The notes under the pieces are model-generated. The model saw only the letters and a list, made by a program, of their open reading frames with translations. It was not told the DNA's origin and ran no database searches. The position numbers and the translations under genes were made by a program. Below are positions 44,641 to 53,866 of a stretch of DNA of 64,000 nt, piece by piece; position 1 is the stretch's first letter, and each line of letters begins with the position of its first letter. The stretch comes from Pseudomonas sp. p1(2021b) (GTDB taxonomy: Bacteria; Pseudomonadota; Gammaproteobacteria; Pseudomonadales; Pseudomonadaceae), in NCBI RefSeq assembly GCF_020151015.1, contig NZ_CP083746.1, forward strand, positions 1,207,001 to 1,271,000, given 5' to 3'.

Positions 44641-45393
44641 TTAAAGACGGGTGATGTTCAACACATCGCCAGACAGGCTGATCTGCACGCCAGCCCCCCA
44701 CAGCGGGTCGCGACGCAGGTCCTCGCAGACCTTGTACTGGCCGGCGATGGAGACCATCTCCGCGGTCATCTGCTGGCAGAAGATGCGCGCCCGGGTATTG
44801 CCCTTGATGCCCGCCAGTGCGCGGCCACGCATGGCGCCGTACACATGGATGTTGCCATCGGCGAGAAGTTCCGCACCCGGGCTGACCGAGGCGGTCACCA
44901 CCAGGTCGCCGCCCTGGGCGTAGATCTGCTGGCCGCCGCGCACCGGCGCGGTGATGATGCGGGTGGGGCGCACTTCGGGTTCGGCCGGCGCTGGTGGCGG
45001 CGTAGGGGCGGGCTCGGGCTTCTTCACCTCGGGCTCCGGTTCCAGCGGCCGCTCGCGGGCACCGGAGGGTGGCAGCACCGGCAGGTCGATGGCGATCGCC
45101 GCGGCGATGTCTTCGATGCGGCTGGCGCGCACGGCCAGGGTGCGCAGGCCGTGGTGGCGGCAAACGCGCATCAAGCCGGGCAGGTCGATGGCGCCGCCGT
45201 CGGCCGACAGCTTGTCCAGCGCCAGCACCAACGGCGTGTTACTGAAGAAATTGGGGGCCTGGGCCACTTTCGCCGCCAGTTGCAGGTCGAGGGCTTCGAG
45301 GTCGTTGCGCGCCAGTTCCAGCACGGTGATGGCAAGCATGCTGCCTTTGAGCTGGAATACGGGGGCGGTGTCGGAGGTCTGGTTGAGGCTCAT
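44641..45393 (-). CDS. minC: Septum site-determining protein MinC
   Basis: 250 residues from ATG 45393 ([18 protein letters not shown]); an ATG at 45402 would add three residues and neither has a strong ribosome site. The N-terminal domain inhibits FtsZ, a Pro/Glu linker ([17 protein letters not shown]) connects it, and the C-terminal beta-helix ([33 protein letters not shown]) binds MinD. It blocks division away from mid-cell. Confidence 0.93.
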   Translation of the reverse strand: MSLNQTSDTAPVFQLKGSMLAITVLELARNDLEALDLQLAAKVAQAPNFFSNTPLVLALDKLSADGGAIDLPGLMRVCRHHGLRTLAVRASRIEDIAAAIAIDLPVLPPSGARERPLEPEPEVKKPEPAPTPPPAPAEPEVRPTRIITAPVRGGQQIYAQGGDLVVTASVSPGAELLADGNIHVYGAMRGRALAGIKGNTRARIFCQQMTAEMVSIAGQYKVCEDLRRDPLWGAGVQISLSGDVLNITRL

Positions 45394-45512
45394 GGTCTGC
45401 ATAGACGGCTTGTTGCGAAAAAAGTGCCCTGACTTATAACGATAAGACCCGTTGGCCGCAACCGCGGGCGAACCGATGTAGAATGCCCACCTTTGTCTTT
45501 CCGGAAGCTTCA

Positions 45513-46448
45513 ATGGAACGCCCGCGTTTTCGACTTTATTTCCTTCACCCTCGGTTCTGGGGCCTGTGGCTGGGCCTGGGCCTGCTGTGGCTGGTGGCGC
45601 AGCTGCCGTACCGTGCGTTGCTGTGCCTGGGCTGTGCCCTGGGCGCGCTGATGTACCGGGTCGCCGGTGAACGTCGGCGCATCGCCGCGCGCAACCTGGA
45701 GCTGTGTTTCCCCGAGCTTTCCGGCGACGAACGGCAGCGCCTGCTCAAGGAAAACTTCGCCTCCACCGGCATCGCCTTCTTCGAAATGGCCATGAGCTGG
45801 TGGTGGCCCAAGCCACGCCTGGCGCGGCTGGCCCACATCGAGGGCCTGGAGCACCTGCAGGCCGCCCAACGCGAAGGCCAGGGTGCGATCCTCATGGCCG
45901 TGCACTTCACCACCCTGGAGATCGGCGCTGCACTGCTGGGCCAGGCCCATACCATCGACGGCATGTACCGTGAGCATGGCAACCCATTGTTCGACTACAT
46001 CCAGCGCCGTGGCCGCGAGCGTCACAACCTCGACTCGCTGGCCGTGGAGCGCGAGGACGTGCGCGGCATGCTCAAGCTGCTGCGCGGCGGTCGGGCGATC
46101 TGGTACGCCCCGGACCAGGACTACGGTGCCAAGCAGAGCCTGTTCGTGCCGTTGTTCGGCATCCCGGCGGCGACCGTCACCGCCACCACCAAATTCGCCC
46201 GCCTGGGCAAGGCCCAGGTGATCCCCTTCACCCAGAAGCGCCTGGAGGATGGCAGCGGCTACCGCCTGGTGGTCCATCCGCCGCTTGAGGGCTTCCCGGG
46301 CGAGACCGAAGAGGCCGACTGCCTGCGCATCAACCAGTGGGTGGAGAGCGTGTTGCGCGAATGTCCCGAGCAATACCTGTGGGCGCACCGCCGCTTCAAG
46401 TCGCGCCCGCCAGGAGAGCCGCGGCTGTATGACAAGAAAAAGCGCTGA
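45513..46448 (+). CDS. Lipid A late acyltransferase (LpxL/HtrB family)
   Basis: 311 residues from ATG 45513. One N-terminal membrane helix ([20 protein letters not shown]), then the acyltransferase domain with the HX4E motif ([15 protein letters not shown]) and the YAPDQDYG and FVPLFGIPA blocks typical of LpxL/LpxM. It adds a secondary acyl chain to Kdo-lipid A at the inner membrane. It is divergent from minC. The acyl chain (laurate or another) cannot be read from sequence. Confidence 0.9.
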   Translation: MERPRFRLYFLHPRFWGLWLGLGLLWLVAQLPYRALLCLGCALGALMYRVAGERRRIAARNLELCFPELSGDERQRLLKENFASTGIAFFEMAMSWWWPKPRLARLAHIEGLEHLQAAQREGQGAILMAVHFTTLEIGAALLGQAHTIDGMYREHGNPLFDYIQRRGRERHNLDSLAVEREDVRGMLKLLRGGRAIWYAPDQDYGAKQSLFVPLFGIPAATVTATTKFARLGKAQVIPFTQKRLEDGSGYRLVVHPPLEGFPGETEEADCLRINQWVESVLRECPEQYLWAHRRFKSRPPGEPRLYDKKKR

Positions 46449-46507
46449 CAGGTGATTCGTCTGCCTTGCCCCTATGGCCGGCAGGACATCCCTTCCAGGA
46501 GAACTTC

Positions 46508-47656
46508 ATGGCTCCACCCCGCACCACCGGCCTGATCCTCTCCGGCGGCGGCGCCCGGGCCGCCTACCAGGTCGGTGTACTGGCGGGCATCGCCGAGCTG
46601 TTGCCGTCGGGTGCGGCCAACCCGTTCCCGGTGATCGTCGGCACCTCCGCCGGCGCCATCAATGCCGTCACCTTGGCCAGCGGCGCCACGCGTTTCACCG
46701 AGGCGGTGCAGCGCCTGACCACCTTCTGGCAGCACTTTCGCAGCCACCTGGTATTGCGCAGCGACTGGCCAGGGGTGATCCGCCAGGCCAGCCGTTTCGT
46801 CAGCCACAGCCTGCTGGGCATTGGCGGCCAGGTGCCGGTGGCGCTGCTGGACAGCAGCCCGCTGCGCACCCTCCTGCAGTCGCATCTGGACCTGGACGGC
46901 ATCGCCCATTCCCTGGCGGCCGAGCAGTTGCGTGCGGTGGCCATCACCGCCTTCGGCTACGAATCGGGCCAGGCGGTAACGTTCTACCAAGGGCGCGGAA
47001 CCATCGAACCCTGGCTGCGTCATCGGCGCATCGGCGTGCCCACTTCGTTGACCATCGACCATCTGCTGGCCAGCTCGGCGATCCCGTTGCTGTTCGCCCC
47101 GGTCAAGCTCGACGAGGAGTACTTCGGCGACGGTGCGGTGCGCCAATCGGCACCGATCAGCCCGGCGCTGCACTTGGGCGCCAGCCGGGTGCTGGTGGTC
47201 GGCGTCAGTGGCAACCCCCAGCGGCCATCGGCACCCATGCCGGCCCAGCGCGTCTTCAGCGGCCAGCAGCCGAGCCTTGCGCAGATCGGCGCGCACATGC
47301 TCAACAGCACTTTCATCGATAGCCTGGAAGACGACATCGAGCTGCTCCAGCGGCTCAACCACCTGAGCCACCTGATCCCCGCGCACCTGGATGCCCGGCG
47401 CCTGGGGCTGGCGCCGATCGAGGTGCTGGTGGTGGCGCCCAGCCAACCGCTGGACGAAATCGCCGCCCGCCACCGGCGCGAACTGCCGGCGGCGCTGCGC
47501 GTGTTCCTGCGCGGCCCGGGCGCCACCCGCACCAGCGGGGCAGGGGTGCTCAGCTACCTGCTGTTCGAAGCCAGCTATTGCAGCGAGCTGATCGAGCTGG
47601 GACGCAAGGATGCCTTGGCCAAGCGACGGGAGCTGTGCCAGTTCCTGGGCCTTTGA
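46508..47656 (+). CDS. Patatin-like phospholipase
   Basis: 382 residues from ATG 46508 with CAGGAG. The oxyanion motif is GLILSGGGARAAYQVGVLAG, the catalytic Ser is in VGTSAGAINAV, and the catalytic Asp in YFGDGAVRQSAP. There is no signal peptide. It probably hydrolyses phospholipids or lysophospholipids at the inner membrane. It follows the lipid A acyltransferase by 59 bp in the same direction and may be co-expressed. Confidence 0.87.
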   Translation: MAPPRTTGLILSGGGARAAYQVGVLAGIAELLPSGAANPFPVIVGTSAGAINAVTLASGATRFTEAVQRLTTFWQHFRSHLVLRSDWPGVIRQASRFVSHSLLGIGGQVPVALLDSSPLRTLLQSHLDLDGIAHSLAAEQLRAVAITAFGYESGQAVTFYQGRGTIEPWLRHRRIGVPTSLTIDHLLASSAIPLLFAPVKLDEEYFGDGAVRQSAPISPALHLGASRVLVVGVSGNPQRPSAPMPAQRVFSGQQPSLAQIGAHMLNSTFIDSLEDDIELLQRLNHLSHLIPAHLDARRLGLAPIEVLVVAPSQPLDEIAARHRRELPAALRVFLRGPGATRTSGAGVLSYLLFEASYCSELIELGRKDALAKRRELCQFLGL

Positions 47657-47718
47657 GTTCGCCGTAGCAAGCATTGGCGCTCGAACTCACCGGCACCACC
47701 TGCCTCAGATCAGCCCCG

Positions 47719-48531
47719 TCACTCGGCAATCTGCAGCTTGCGCGCCTGGGTATACACGTACCGCACCTTCTCGTACTCGAACGGCGAATTGAGCTGCCCA
47801 TAACGGAAGTTGGTGCTGTAGCGCTTGTCCACCGCGCGCAGCACGGTGATCTCCGGGTGATCGCTGCTGGCCTCGGCCACGTTGAGGAAGTTCGCCTCGC
47901 GCTCGCCCACGTAGTCCACGGCCAGCCCCGCGGTATCGCGCAGGTTCGAAGGCCCGAGGATCGGCAACATGATGTACGGACCATCGGGCACGCCGTAGAA
48001 GCCCAGGGTCTGGCCGAAGTCCTCGCTCTGGCGTGGCAGGCCCATCTTGGTCGCCGGGTCCCACAAACCGCCCACGCCGATGATGGTGTTGAACATCAGG
48101 CGGGCGGTGATCTCTGCCGAACGCTTGGCCTTGAGCTGCAGGATACTGTTGAACAAGTTGGGCACGTCGCCCAGGTTGTTGAAGAAGTTGGTCACCCCGG
48201 TGCGCACGAAGCGCGGGGTGACGTAGCGGTAGCCGTCGACCACCGGCAGCATCACCCATTGGTCGAAGCGGTAGTTGAAGTGGTAGATGCGCCGGTTCAT
48301 CGACTCCAGCGGGTCGTACACGTTCAGGGCGGTGAGCGTCGAGCGCTCGAACTCGCGCTGGTCCAGCCCTGGGTTGAATTTCAGCTCGCGCAGCGGGTCG
48401 AGAAAGCCGTCGGCTTCGGCCGTAGGCGCGGGCTTGTCGGCTTCGACCACGCTGGTGCGTGGCGCGGTTTCGGCCGCCAGGGCATTGCCGGCGGCGAGCA
48501 GGGCGGTGACGAGCAGCAGTTTGTTAACCAC
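47719..48531 (-). CDS. MlaA (VacJ) family protein lacking a lipobox
   Basis: 270 residues. The start is GTG 48531, inside the end of the previous gene (8-bp overlap). The MlaA core is evident (NVYDPLESMNRRIYHFNYRF, GVTNFFNNLGDVPNLFNSIL, TIIGVGGLWDPATKMGL). MlaA normally is an outer-membrane lipoprotein that removes phospholipid from the outer leaflet with a porin. Here the signal peptide (VNKLLLVTALLAAGNALA) has no cysteine, so a soluble periplasmic or otherwise anchored form is predicted. It is coupled to the alpha/beta hydrolase gene. Confidence 0.83.
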   Translation of the reverse strand: MVNKLLLVTALLAAGNALAAETAPRTSVVEADKPAPTAEADGFLDPLRELKFNPGLDQREFERSTLTALNVYDPLESMNRRIYHFNYRFDQWVMLPVVDGYRYVTPRFVRTGVTNFFNNLGDVPNLFNSILQLKAKRSAEITARLMFNTIIGVGGLWDPATKMGLPRQSEDFGQTLGFYGVPDGPYIMLPILGPSNLRDTAGLAVDYVGEREANFLNVAEASSDHPEITVLRAVDKRYSTNFRYGQLNSPFEYEKVRYVYTQARKLQIAE

Positions 48532-49822
48532 GGAAGAACTCCAGCATCGCGTCGCTGTTGACGCGGTAGTTGAGGTTGCCGCAATGGCCGCCATGGGGAT
48601 ACAGGGTCAGGCGATCGCCGAACACCTTGCGCAGGAAGCCGATGTCGCCAGGGCCGAGGATCACATCGTCGGCGTTGTGCATCACGGCGACCTTCGGGCT
48701 CTCGCGCAGGTAGTCGGCCAGGGCGTACAGGCTGACCTGGTCGATCAACTGCAACACGCTGCCGCCGTCGGTGCGGGCGCGCCACATGGGGATCACCTGC
48801 TCGGTGATGTAGCACTCGAAGTCGCATTGCAGGGCACGCTTGAAGAACGGCGTGAGGCTGCTGCCTTCGGTGATCGGGTACTTGGGTGGGGTGATCAGGC
48901 CACGGTTGTTGACCAGGTCCGAGGTGAAGGCGATGTCGGCCGCCGAGAAGCGGAACGAGGTGCCGATGAGCATGGCCATCTGTTCGTTGGACAGGTGCTG
49001 ACGCGACTTCTGGAAGTCATAAAGCAACGCCTCGTTGAGGTCGATGTAGCCTTTCTGCTGGAAGTACAGGGTCAGTTTTTCCAGCATCAGTTCGTAGAAC
49101 GTGGTGCTGTGGTCGATGCCCTTCACGCGGGTCTGCACCAGTTTGTCCAGGTTGCTGACCGAGGTGTAGAGGTTGACCGGCGGGTTGAGCAACAGCACAC
49201 GCTTGAAGTTGAAGCTGCGCCGGGTTTCGTCCAGGTGGCTGACGAAAGCCGCATCGAGGGCGCCGAGGCTGTAGCCGGTGAGGTGGAACTCGCTGACTGG
49301 CAGGCGCGGGTGCTGGGCGCGCACGGCCTGCATCACCCGGTACAGGTCCTCGGCATCGTCCTGGGTGATGCCGGGGGTGGCGAAGCGCGAGGCGGCGCTC
49401 ATGAAGTCCCAGCTGGTGGGCGAGGACAACTGCACCACATGGAAGCCCGCCTGGTAGAACAGCTTCTTCAGGTATTCATTGATGGTGCTGGAGTAAGGGG
49501 CCCCGGTGCCGGCGATGATGAAGATCAGCGGGGCCTCATGGTCCTGGTAGGCCAGGCGGTACTTGAGCTTCTTCACCGGCCAGAAGTTGTCGGGCAGGGT
49601 GAAGGCCCGCTCCGGGCGCAGGTTGAGGCTGTAGTCGGACTGGCTGATGTCCTCGTCGCTGGGCAGGGTAGGGCGCTGCTCCGGCGGCGTGGTGGCGATG
49701 GTCGCCTCGAACGGGTTGGTCAGCGGGTAGCCATAGCTCGCGGCGTCAATATCCTGCGCCGAAGCGGCCGCAGCCAGGAGCAGGCCACCGAACAGGGCAG
49801 CGAGGCGCAAGGGTCGAAGCAT
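48524..49822 (-). CDS. Periplasmic alpha/beta hydrolase-like protein
   Basis: 432 residues from ATG 49822 with GGGGG upstream. A signal peptide (LRPLRLAALFGGLLLAAAA, cut near ASAQD) precedes an alpha/beta hydrolase fold: oxyanion region FIIAGTGAPYSS, nucleophile elbow HLTGYSLGALDAAF, acid VMHNADDVILG and histidine YPHGGHCGNLNY. All three catalytic positions are present. Automatic pipelines sometimes call relatives a serine/threonine kinase, which nothing here supports. The overlap with the MlaA gene suggests a lipid substrate in the envelope. Confidence 0.75.
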   Translation of the reverse strand: MLRPLRLAALFGGLLLAAAASAQDIDAASYGYPLTNPFEATIATTPPEQRPTLPSDEDISQSDYSLNLRPERAFTLPDNFWPVKKLKYRLAYQDHEAPLIFIIAGTGAPYSSTINEYLKKLFYQAGFHVVQLSSPTSWDFMSAASRFATPGITQDDAEDLYRVMQAVRAQHPRLPVSEFHLTGYSLGALDAAFVSHLDETRRSFNFKRVLLLNPPVNLYTSVSNLDKLVQTRVKGIDHSTTFYELMLEKLTLYFQQKGYIDLNEALLYDFQKSRQHLSNEQMAMLIGTSFRFSAADIAFTSDLVNNRGLITPPKYPITEGSSLTPFFKRALQCDFECYITEQVIPMWRARTDGGSVLQLIDQVSLYALADYLRESPKVAVMHNADDVILGPGDIGFLRKVFGDRLTLYPHGGHCGNLNYRVNSDAMLEFFRG

Positions 49823-50044
49823 GGGATCCCCCAAAAAGTACATAAGGCAAAGCGCTATCTAGGACCATGGTTGGCCCGGCAAAGTTGCCTGGCACCCCAC
49901 TGTTTGTTGCACAAGATAGTGCCGCGACTGTCTACGGCGCGGCAATGGAGTTCATTCGAACATAGCTGCAACTCACGTGTTTTGCCTTGCGTGGCGCTGC
50001 AGGCCGATTATGCTGGCGGCACGTTTCGACCTTTGGAGGCTGTC

Positions 50045-50407
50045 ATGTCCCGTGCGTTGCCCATCGTTGTCATGCTGCTGTTCCTGGCTCTGTGGCTGGC
50101 GGCTAGTTATGGCGTGCGCTATGGGCTGATGGAGGATGGCCGTTGGGTGGGGCTGTGCAGCGTGCCGGGGGAATACTGGCAATGCCAGGCCCGCTCGCTG
50201 TTGGGCCTGGGCATTCATCACCAAGTGTTGGGGTGGGCAGCGTTGGGCATCTCGCTTTTGGCACAGGTGATACCGGGACGCGGTGGTTGGTGGCTGGCGC
50301 TGCTGGGGCTGCTCTTCGGCCTGCCGGCGCTAGTGCTGTATACCGCGAGTCTTGCGGTGTTCGCAGTGGTGTTGGCGGGGTTGCGGTTGGTCAGGCAGTC
50401 GGCCTGA
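50045..50407 (+). CDS. Hypothetical membrane protein, 120 aa
   Basis: 120 residues from ATG 50045 with GGAGG some 12 bp upstream. About three to four hydrophobic helices (PIVVMLLFLALWLAASYGV, HHQVLGWAALGISLLAQVI, WWLALLGLLFGLPALVLYTA) with a cysteine pair in the first loop (LCSVPGEYWQCQ) that could be a periplasmic disulfide. No family was recognised. It is divergent from the alpha/beta hydrolase gene, with a 222-bp gap. Confidence 0.68.
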   Translation: MSRALPIVVMLLFLALWLAASYGVRYGLMEDGRWVGLCSVPGEYWQCQARSLLGLGIHHQVLGWAALGISLLAQVIPGRGGWWLALLGLLFGLPALVLYTASLAVFAVVLAGLRLVRQSA

Positions 50408-50424
50408 AGCAAGCCTGTGCCCTT

Positions 50425-50452
50425 CCTGTGCGGGCTTGCCCCGCGATTGCAT
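50425..50452. repeat. Single REP-like sequence
   Basis: TGTGCGGGCTTGCCCCGCGA is one REP unit lying between two convergent genes. Confidence 0.5.
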
Positions 50453-50454
50453 GC

Positions 50455-52014
50455 TCACGCCTTTCGCAGGCTGCGCCACAACGCCGCGACCATCATCGCG
50501 CTCACGATCGCCCAGCCCCACGCCTGCTGGCTCATCAGCCCTTCGATGAACAGCTGCGGCGCGATCCCCGCTCCGACGATGAACGCCAGCAAGGCCACTT
50601 CCGCCCGCGGCGCCGCCACCGGCCGCAGCAGGTAGACCAACGCCGGCAGCACCAGCGCCGATGTAGGGAAGCTGCGATAACGTGCATCGAACACCATCGC
50701 CAGCATGCTCACGGCTGCCGCGAAACCTGCCGCCAGCAGCCACCACCCCGCCCGTTGCTCGAGCCAGGCGAACAAGCGCTGACGCCAGCCATCACGCGCC
50801 GCCAAGGCCAGCGCCCCATGAGCCAGCACCACCAGGTTCAACCCCGCCAACCCAGCCGCCCACACCCATTCGGCGGCAAAGCGGGCGTGGGTGCGCATCA
50901 GCTCGCCCCACAACCCCAGGCTGGCTGCGCCTACTGCCGCCAGCAGCGGCAACGCCAGCGCTGCACGCCGGTTCGCGGGCTGGCCGGCCAGCCACAAGGT
51001 GAACAGCATCAAGCCAGCCCCAGCCAGCCACCATTGGCGCCAGTAAGGCAGGTTGCTCACCGGGCCTTCGAGCACGCCCTTGTCCTGCCGGTCGGCGTCG
51101 TACAGCCCCCAATAACCACCCACCGCCCCTTCGCTGGCGCGTTTCCAGGGCTGGTCGAACGCCTCGATCAGGTTGTAGCGCCAGCCATTGGCCTCGGCCA
51201 GGGCGACGAAGCCACGAATGAAGCGCGCCTCGTTGGCCCGGCTCGGCACGGCGGTCTCGCGCTGGCGGCCTTCGCTGGGCCAGCCGGTTTCGCCGATGAG
51301 GATGTCCTTGGGGGCGAAGCGCTCGCCGAACACCCGGCGCACCTCGGCCACATGGGCAAGGGCGTCATCGATGCCGCGCGGGTCGTCCTCCCAGTAGGGC
51401 AGCAAGTGGATGGTCAGGAAGTCCACCGCCGGGGCCACCTGGGGATGCTGCAGCCAGAACTCCCAGACATCGGCGTAGGTCACCGGGACCTTCACCTGGC
51501 TTTTCACCCGGGCGATCAGGCCGGCCAGGCGTTCGCCGGTCACTTCCTTGCGCAGCAACGCCTCGTTGCCGACGATCACTGCAGTGACCACGTCGGGGTT
51601 GGCGTTGGCCGAGGCGATCAAGGCGTCGACTTCCTTGTCGGTGTCCACCGGGTTGGCGTTGACCCAGGCGCCGAGCATCACCTTCAACCCGTGCTTGCGG
51701 GCCAGGGCCGGAATGGCCTCCAGGCCGGTCATCGAGTAGGTGCGGATGCATTGGAATCGCTCGGCGAGCAGGGCCAGGTCGGCATCCATGCGTGCCGGGC
51801 GCAGGCGAAACGGCTGGTCGAACGGCGACTGGTCCTTGTCGAACGGGGTGTAGGAGGCGCACTGCAGCTTGTGTGTCGAGCTGGCCGCGTCGGGTAGGTG
51901 AACCGGCCTGCCGAGCCCGTACCAGAGCGCGCCGAGCCCGGCCAGGGCCAGCAGGCAGGCGAGCAGGTACACAGGCAGCAGGCGGGTGGCACGGGGCATC
52001 GGGCGGTCCATCAT
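50455..52014 (-). CDS. GH17-type beta-glucan enzyme with membrane domain
   Basis: 519 residues if the first of two adjacent ATGs (52014/52011) is used; 51999 is another possible start. One N-terminal membrane anchor (LLPVYLLACLLALAGLGALW) is followed by a periplasmic GH17 domain (residues ~50-310) with acid/base Glu in AVIVGNEALLR and nucleophile Glu in ILIGETGWPS. About six to seven membrane helices form the C-terminal third. Enzymes of this kind transfer or cut beta-1,3 glucans, often in periplasmic glucan synthesis. No glycosyltransferase-2 domain is present, so it is not a full NdvB. Confidence 0.82.
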   Translation of the reverse strand: MMDRPMPRATRLLPVYLLACLLALAGLGALWYGLGRPVHLPDAASSTHKLQCASYTPFDKDQSPFDQPFRLRPARMDADLALLAERFQCIRTYSMTGLEAIPALARKHGLKVMLGAWVNANPVDTDKEVDALIASANANPDVVTAVIVGNEALLRKEVTGERLAGLIARVKSQVKVPVTYADVWEFWLQHPQVAPAVDFLTIHLLPYWEDDPRGIDDALAHVAEVRRVFGERFAPKDILIGETGWPSEGRQRETAVPSRANEARFIRGFVALAEANGWRYNLIEAFDQPWKRASEGAVGGYWGLYDADRQDKGVLEGPVSNLPYWRQWWLAGAGLMLFTLWLAGQPANRRAALALPLLAAVGAASLGLWGELMRTHARFAAEWVWAAGLAGLNLVVLAHGALALAARDGWRQRLFAWLEQRAGWWLLAAGFAAAVSMLAMVFDARYRSFPTSALVLPALVYLLRPVAAPRAEVALLAFIVGAGIAPQLFIEGLMSQQAWGWAIVSAMMVAALWRSLRKA

Positions 52015-52216
52015 CGGCGGCAAAAGGCTAGATGATAGCTGCAAACGCTCTAGATCAGGCATCTACCATGCAAGGATCACGCAGGGTAGGGAAAAGCTGG
52101 CGCACTGATGGCGAAGTGCTGTCGCTGATCGTTCGATAAAGGTCGCGCACAGAGCAGGTCAGCTATTGTGTGAGGTTGATGATGCAACTTCCGAGACCTG
52201 ACGAGGGGATGCTTTG

Positions 52217-53065
52217 ATGAAAATGCGACGTTTCCTGGGAGTGGGTGCAGCCCTGGTATTGGCCATGAGCGCTGCGCAGGCAATGGCCAAAGAAGTAAGC
52301 ATTGGTTACGTGGATGGTTGGTCCGACAGTGTGGCGACCACCTTCGTGGCCGCCGAAGTGATCAAGCAGAAACTCGGTTATGACGTGGACCTCAAGCCCG
52401 TCGCCACCGGCATCATGTGGCAGGGGGTGGCCACCGGCAAGCTCGACGCCATGCTGTCGGCCTGGCTGCCGGTCACCCACGGGGAATACTGGGGCAAGAA
52501 CAAGGACAAGGTGGTCGACTACGGCCCTAACTTCAAGGATGCCAAGATCGGCCTGATCGTGCCTGAGTATGTCAAGGCCGCGAGCATTGCCGACCTCAAG
52601 ACCGACGAAAGCTTCAAGCACAAGATCGTCGGCATCGACGCCGGCTCCGGTGTGATGCTCAAGACCGACCAGGCCATCAAGGACTACGCCCTGGACGGCT
52701 ACAAGCTGCAGGCAAGCTCCGGCGCGGCGATGACCGCGGAGCTGGGTCGTGCCTATGCCAAGCAGCAGTCCATTGCCGTGACCGGCTGGGTGCCGCACTG
52801 GATGTTCGCCAAGTGGAAACTCAAGTTCCTCGAAGATCCGAAGGGCGTCTATGGCGCCGCCGAGACCGTCAACAGCATCGGCAGCAAGGAGCTGGCGAGC
52901 AAGGCACCGGAAGTGGCCGAGTTCCTGAAGAACTTCCACTGGAACTCCAAGGATGAGATCGGCGAAGTCATGCTGGCCATCCAGGAAGGCGCCAAACCCG
53001 AAGCTGCTGCCAAGGACTGGGTCGCCAAGCACCCTGACCGCGTGAAGGAGTGGACCGGCAAGTAA
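52217..53065 (+). CDS. betX: Glycine betaine/choline-type ABC substrate-binding protein
   Basis: 282 residues from ATG 52217 with GAGGGG upstream. The signal peptide KMRRFLGVGAALVLAMSAAQ is cut near AMA. The OpuAC/ProX core is evident (VSIGYVDGWSDSVATTFVAA, GKLDAMLSAWLPVTHGEYW, VTGWVPHWMFAKWKLKFL), with Trp and Tyr residues suited to the aromatic box that binds quaternary amines. No permease or ATPase is nearby, so it must serve a transporter encoded elsewhere. The P. aeruginosa BetX gene, recalled as adjacent to the yjcH-actP pair, has the same setting; the symbol rests on that. Confidence 0.8.
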   Translation: MKMRRFLGVGAALVLAMSAAQAMAKEVSIGYVDGWSDSVATTFVAAEVIKQKLGYDVDLKPVATGIMWQGVATGKLDAMLSAWLPVTHGEYWGKNKDKVVDYGPNFKDAKIGLIVPEYVKAASIADLKTDESFKHKIVGIDAGSGVMLKTDQAIKDYALDGYKLQASSGAAMTAELGRAYAKQQSIAVTGWVPHWMFAKWKLKFLEDPKGVYGAAETVNSIGSKELASKAPEVAEFLKNFHWNSKDEIGEVMLAIQEGAKPEAAAKDWVAKHPDRVKEWTGK

Positions 53066-53078
53066 TCGGTCTGGGGCT

Positions 53079-53233
53079 GCTGTGCAGCCCCATCGCGGGA
53101 CAAGCCCGCTCCTACAGGTACGGCGTCGCTCTCACACGCAGCGCCAGGCCTGATGCAGCCCCATCGCGGGTACAGGTACAGTGTCGCTCTCACAGGCAGC
53201 GGTGATCCTGTAGGAGCGGGCTTGTCCCGCGAT
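53079..53233. repeat. REP cluster downstream of first RAYT copy
   Basis: At least three REP units (CATCGCGGGACAAGCCCGCT near 53091, a shortened CATCGCGGGTACAG near 53161, and GAGCGGGCTTGTCCCGCGAT at 53215-53234). It is part of the duplicated REP-RAYT unit; the second unit keeps 13 bp that are missing here. Confidence 0.8.
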
Positions 53234-53797
53234 GGGGCCCTCACAGCCACATCGCATCCCAGTGGGAATACGCGCCTATCCTGTCGACCAAGCCTGCCCT
53301 TAGAGGATTGGCAATGATGTAACGCGCCACCTGGCGCACATCCTCTTCTCTGCGCAGCGCCCGGTCATGATACCCAGGCTGCCAGATCCGCTCACAATGC
53401 CCGGCCTCGTACAACGTTCTGCTGCTGCGCGACTTGAACCTGCGCATCAAGGTGCACAGCGTCACGGATTTCAATTCGATCAACCAGTGGAGATGATCAG
53501 GCATGACGACCCAGGCCAGGGAATCGCAGGCCTGTTCTTTTTCGGCCTGCCGCAGTTGGTGCACTACCAGGCGCGCTGAGTTGAAGTCTCGAAAAAGCGG
53601 TTTGCGCGCGTGGGTGGCGGTGGTCAGCAGGTAGAGCCTACCTGGCTCGGAGAAGCGCCCGCGGCGCAACAGCCGGGCGTGGGGACGATCCATGTCGGCT
53701 TCCTTGAGAAATTGTCTGCTATTCAATGTAGTTCGCTGAAGAAATATGACTTGTCCGAATTCATTGCTGGATGTGCCGGCCCTATCGCGGGACAAGC
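53138..53797. repeat. Duplicated REP-RAYT unit, copy 1
   Basis: A stretch of about 660 bp is repeated in the same direction at 55065-55738 with only scattered differences, one of them a 13-bp gap at ~53170. It comprises a REP cluster, a RAYT gene and the start of the next REP. The two copies are separated by the IS3 element inserted in the REP between them. Confidence 0.85.
53241..53693 (-). CDS. REP-associated tyrosine transposase (RAYT), copy 1
   Basis: 150 residues from ATG 53693 with AAGGA upstream. Y1-transposase (HUH superfamily) features are the His-hydrophobic-His metal motif in VVMPDHLHWLIEL and the catalytic Tyr in WQPGYHDRALRR. RAYTs are single-copy domesticated relatives of IS200/IS605 transposases that recognise and cut REP hairpins and probably disperse them. 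REPs flank this gene on both sides. It differs from copy 2 at two residues. Confidence 0.9.
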   Translation of the reverse strand: MDRPHARLLRRGRFSEPGRLYLLTTATHARKPLFRDFNSARLVVHQLRQAEKEQACDSLAWVVMPDHLHWLIELKSVTLCTLMRRFKSRSSRTLYEAGHCERIWQPGYHDRALRREEDVRQVARYIIANPLRAGLVDRIGAYSHWDAMWL

Positions 53798-53824
53798 TGA
53801 ACTGGCCTAATGATTTTGGACACC
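53798..53824 (+). repeat. IS3 element left inverted repeat
   Basis: 27 bp starting TGAACTGG and ending TTTTGGACACC; pairs with the right end with five mismatches. Confidence 0.88.
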
Positions 53825-53866
53825 TTCTTCGGGCGCTATGATGGCGCCCAATTGGAGGCAAAATCA

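Noticed and set aside
48524..49822. Serine/threonine protein kinase name for the exported hydrolase
   Set aside because: No kinase motifs are present (no glycine loop, HRD or DFG). The GYSLG elbow, Asp and His are those of an alpha/beta hydrolase.
48287..50407. 706-codon frame on the plus strand across the MlaA and hydrolase genes
   Set aside because: It is a shadow of two well-supported genes on the other strand. Only its last 120 codons, from 50045, form a real gene.
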